Program-made: the position numbers and the translations under genes
Notes under the pieces: model-generated
The model's database searches: none
Told to the model about the DNA's origin: nothing
The model's input: the letters and a program-made list of their open reading frames with translations, nothing else
In this document: one piece after another, positions 61,539-64,000 of the stretch
How the letters are laid out: each line of letters starts with the position of its first letter
How positions within the stretch are numbered: the first letter of the stretch is position 1
Source: an uncultured Flavobacteriaceae bacterium
Lineage (GTDB): Bacteria; Bacteroidota; Bacteroidia; Flavobacteriales; Flavobacteriaceae
Assembly: GCA_949372605.1 (NCBI GenBank)
Contig: CASIAE010000013.1
Span: 1-64,000 of the forward strand
DNA: 64,000 bases
Reading direction: 5' to 3'

Positions 61539-63770
61539 ATGTCTTCTAAAACATGTCTTCTTCTTTTCCTTTGTATTACAAACTTTTATTTTTTAAAAGG
61601 ACAAGAAAATGAAAATAATAATCTAAAGGTCGGCTTGTTACTCAGCGGGGGCGGGGCAAAAGGTTTGGCTCACATTGGGGTTCTTAAAGAAATTGAGGCT
61701 GCTGGCGTTAGGATTGATTATATTGCTGGGACTAGTATCGGAGCAGTTATTGGTGGCTTATATGCTTCAGGTTATTCTGCTAATGAAATTGAAAAATTAA
61801 TTATATCAGCGGATTTACAAAATTTAATCACAGATGAATACCCCAGAAGAAGTAAGTCTTTTCATGAAAAAGAAGATTCTGAGCGTTATATCTTGACACT
61901 TCCTTTCTATAATTATAAGTTTCAATTTCCTTCTTCAATATCCAAGGGTTATAATTTTTATGATCAATTGGTCCAACTTACGGCGCATGTACATTATATT
62001 GATGATTTTAAAAAATTGCCCATTCCTTTTTTTTGTATGACTACAGACCTTGAAACCGGTAAATTATTGTTGGTCGAATCAGGGTTTTTACCCCTTGCGA
62101 TTAATGCAAGCAGTGCACTTCCAACGCTATTTGATCCTGTTCAAATTGATGCATCACTTTATGTTGATGGTGGGGTTGCGAACAATTATCCACTCGATGA
62201 GCTCAAAGAAAAGGGAGTAGATTTTATTATTGGAGTTGATGTTCAGAGTCAATTAGGTAAACGATCATCGTTACTTAGTGCTTCGGATATTCTAATGCAA
62301 ATCAATCAATTTTCAATCACGAAAGACATTACAAGAAAGAGAGCGCTTACTGATCTTTACTTAAAACCAGACATTGAAGAATTTTCGATAGTCTCCTTTA
62401 AGGATTCTAAAAAAATCATTGAAAAAGGACTAATTACTGCTCAAAAGTACCGTTCCAACTTTAAAAAGATAGCGGCACTTCAAAACCCAAATAATACTAT
62501 TAAAAATAAGGTTAAACCAATAGAGGAAATTACCCTATCTGGGTTAAGTTTTTACGGAAACACTAAATATGGACTTAGTTATCTTAAAGGTAAAATGCGA
62601 CTAAAGCTTCCGGGCACAGTTTCTTTTGAGAAAATTCAAGAAGGGGTTAATAACCTGGCTTCAACAAATAATTTTAGTCGTTTCAGATATACACTTGACA
62701 AAGAGGAAGATGCCTATCGTCTAAATATGACTTTAGAAGATAGACCCTACGACACCAGTGTTAGCTTTGGAATTCATTATGACAAACTATACAAAACTGC
62801 AGCCTTAATAAACGTTACACATAAGCAGTTGCTTTTTGATAATGATGTTGCTTCGTTTGATTTTATTCTTGGAGACAACCTCAGATACAAATTCAACTAT
62901 TATATAGACAAAGGATTTCACTGGAGCATTGGGCTTGAGTCTCTTTTCAACCAATTTGAATCTCCTTTGAATTCAGAGGGATCAGACAGTCCAGGTGACC
63001 CAAGATATTTTTACGACTCACCAATTGTTAAATATTTTGATTTCACTAACCGTTTCTATATTGAAACCCTATTCCACGAGGAATTCGCATTTGGCATCGG
63101 ACTTGAGCATAAGAAATTAATCATTAGGTCAAGAGCAACCATTCTTGAGTCTGGTGGCTTTGAGTATTTTGACGATGCAAATTACTTTAACGCTTATTCT
63201 TTTTTAAAATTCGACAGTCGCGATCACGTTAATTTCCCTACAAAAGGATTCTTTTTTAATGGGAATTTAACGCTTTACTTAGACGACAGCACTAAACGGT
63301 TTTCAGAAAAACACGAATTCTTCTATACTATAAAGTCTGATCTTGGATATACATTTTCTTTGAATAAACTGTTGTCGATTAGTATTGGAGCAGGTCTAGG
63401 AGTGCTTATAAATGACCCCAATCGTTATTCTTTTTCCTTTTTCCTTGGCGGATATAGAAATCAGAACATTAATAATTTCACAACTTTCATTGGCTACAGC
63501 GCACTAGATGTTTTCGCGTTTAGCTTTTTAAAAACCTCTGTTGGAATGGATTTTTCATTATCTAAAAACCATTATTTAAGACTCAAAGGAAACATTGCAT
63601 CTGTTAGCGACCAACCGTTTGATGCTGGTATTTGGTCAGAAAAAAGATACAGCGGTTATGGAGTTGGCTATGGGATAAACTCTTTTTTAGGCCCTATAGA
63701 ACTCACGTATTCTTTTTCTCCCGAAACAAAGAGTCCCCTTTGGTATTTCAATTTGGGATGGTCTTTTTAA
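61539..63770 (+). CDS. Patatin-like phospholipase with BamA-type C-terminal barrel
   Basis: The 743-residue exported protein has a signal peptide ending FYFLKGQ, then a patatin domain: oxyanion loop SGGGAKGLAHIGVLKEIEAA near residue 35-54, the nucleophile in GTSIGAVIGGLYASGY near 64-80 and the Asp of the dyad in DGGVANNYP near 208. A POTRA-like segment (ITLSGLSFYGNTKY near 330) and a C-terminal beta-barrel of the BamA/D15 type follow, ending with aromatic residues (YFNLGWSF). This is the PlpD-like layout, so the phospholipase may be displayed or released at the outer membrane. Confidence 0.9.
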   Translation: MSSKTCLLLFLCITNFYFLKGQENENNNLKVGLLLSGGGAKGLAHIGVLKEIEAAGVRIDYIAGTSIGAVIGGLYASGYSANEIEKLIISADLQNLITDEYPRRSKSFHEKEDSERYILTLPFYNYKFQFPSSISKGYNFYDQLVQLTAHVHYIDDFKKLPIPFFCMTTDLETGKLLLVESGFLPLAINASSALPTLFDPVQIDASLYVDGGVANNYPLDELKEKGVDFIIGVDVQSQLGKRSSLLSASDILMQINQFSITKDITRKRALTDLYLKPDIEEFSIVSFKDSKKIIEKGLITAQKYRSNFKKIAALQNPNNTIKNKVKPIEEITLSGLSFYGNTKYGLSYLKGKMRLKLPGTVSFEKIQEGVNNLASTNNFSRFRYTLDKEEDAYRLNMTLEDRPYDTSVSFGIHYDKLYKTAALINVTHKQLLFDNDVASFDFILGDNLRYKFNYYIDKGFHWSIGLESLFNQFESPLNSEGSDSPGDPRYFYDSPIVKYFDFTNRFYIETLFHEEFAFGIGLEHKKLIIRSRATILESGGFEYFDDANYFNAYSFLKFDSRDHVNFPTKGFFFNGNLTLYLDDSTKRFSEKHEFFYTIKSDLGYTFSLNKLLSISIGAGLGVLINDPNRYSFSFFLGGYRNQNINNFTTFIGYSALDVFAFSFLKTSVGMDFSLSKNHYLRLKGNIASVSDQPFDAGIWSEKRYSGYGVGYGINSFLGPIELTYSFSPETKSPLWYFNLGWSF

Positions 63771-63867
63771 AATAGATTTATTTTTTATTAGAAAAGGCCA
63801 AACTTGTCCTGTCCATAAAAAGGGAGTAACAAGGGAATAATAAAGTTAAGATTCAGCATCGTTTTTG

Positions 63868-63875
63868 TATTTTTG
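63868..63875 (+). promoter_or_regulatory. -7 promoter element (TATTTTTG) of dut
   Basis: The exact match lies 17 bases before the dut ATG at 63893. Confidence 0.55.
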
Positions 63876-63892
63876 ATTAAATAATAAAACAC

Positions 63893-64000
63893 ATGATAAG
63901 AATTCCTGTTATTTATTCCGGAAAAGGTCAATTGCCAACTTATGCCACAGCAGCATCTGCTGGAATGGACCTAAGGGCAGCGACCGTAGAATCAATTTCA
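63893..64000 (+). CDS. dut: dUTP diphosphatase, 3' end outside window
   Basis: Only the first 36 codons are present. They read MIRIPVIYSGKGQLPTYATA followed by ASAGMDLRA, which matches the first conserved motif of the trimeric dUTPase (P-x-Y-x-x-x-x-x-A-G-x-D-L-R-A). The enzyme removes dUTP to protect DNA. The gene continues beyond the right edge. Confidence 0.88.
   Translation, partial: MIRIPVIYSGKGQLPTYATAASAGMDLRAATVESIS

Noticed and set aside
1-64000. CRISPR arrays, rRNA operons or intact insertion sequences
   Set aside because: No regularly spaced repeats, rRNA sequence or transposase gene with terminal repeats was seen.

Overview
This 64 kb window is AT-rich chromosomal DNA of a member of the Bacteroidota, most likely a marine Flavobacteriaceae species. 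The case rests on several signs: many genes carry the TAnnTTTG promoter element of this phylum in place of a -10 box; there is little Shine-Dalgarno signal; there are Bacteroidota-specific families (DUF2452, DUF4837, DUF6341, DUF6427, DUF6168, DUF4254, DUF2807, the type IX secretion/gliding protein SprE/PorW); and the ATP synthase operon lacks atpD/atpC, as is usual for the phylum.

Region by region. 1-4.1 kb is an accessory, damaged region: the 3' part of a BREX BrxL-like AAA+ gene whose usual Lon protease domain is replaced by a MITD1-type C-terminal (MIT_C) domain, an acidic orphan, a gene decayed through several frames, and a truncated HTH gene that runs straight into the 3' end of a GMC oxidoreductase gene, followed by its Tat-exported partner subunit. 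4.3-9.7 kb has a CAT-anticodon tRNA, a GH78 alpha-L-rhamnosidase, a sulfatase-like remnant and an AraC regulator, possibly the relic of a polysaccharide-use locus. 9.7-16.9 kb holds housekeeping genes (DUF2452, rbfA, a LolC/E-like permease, dusB, a MauE-thioredoxin fusion, lepA). 17-22 kb holds two divergent SulP anion transporters with a universal stress protein. 22-28.7 kb holds a gluconolactonase, a metallo-hydrolase, an S8 protease, an M1 peptidase, rnpA, an ElaA-type acetyltransferase and rpiB. After a 490-base stretch of extreme A+T come rnr, a DUF2807 protein, tRNA-Cys, folB, glnS, an SPFH protein, gltX, ybeY, mnmG, a methyltransferase, holB, pgk, DUF4837, tatA and an M23 peptidase (29-44.6 kb). 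44.6-52.8 kb has GH3, methyltransferase and glycosyltransferase genes, purD, DUF6341/DUF6427, DUF4254-GT9 and a PaaE-like reductase. 53-61.4 kb is the sprE-bactofilin-atpZ-DUF6168-atpBEFHAG operon. The window ends in a patatin/BamA-like phospholipase and the start of dut.

Three signals stand out. First is the BrxL-MIT_C fusion in a decaying defence-like island. Second, two ParB-type parS palindromes bracket mnmG, suggesting the chromosomal origin is nearby. Third, five otherwise normal genes (M1 peptidase, GT2, purD, atpB, atpF) each carry one apparent single-base insertion, including an A9 tract in atpB; this points to either systematic sequence error or slippage/decay. Six genes also place the -7 promoter motif exactly 14 bases before the start codon, implying very short leaders.
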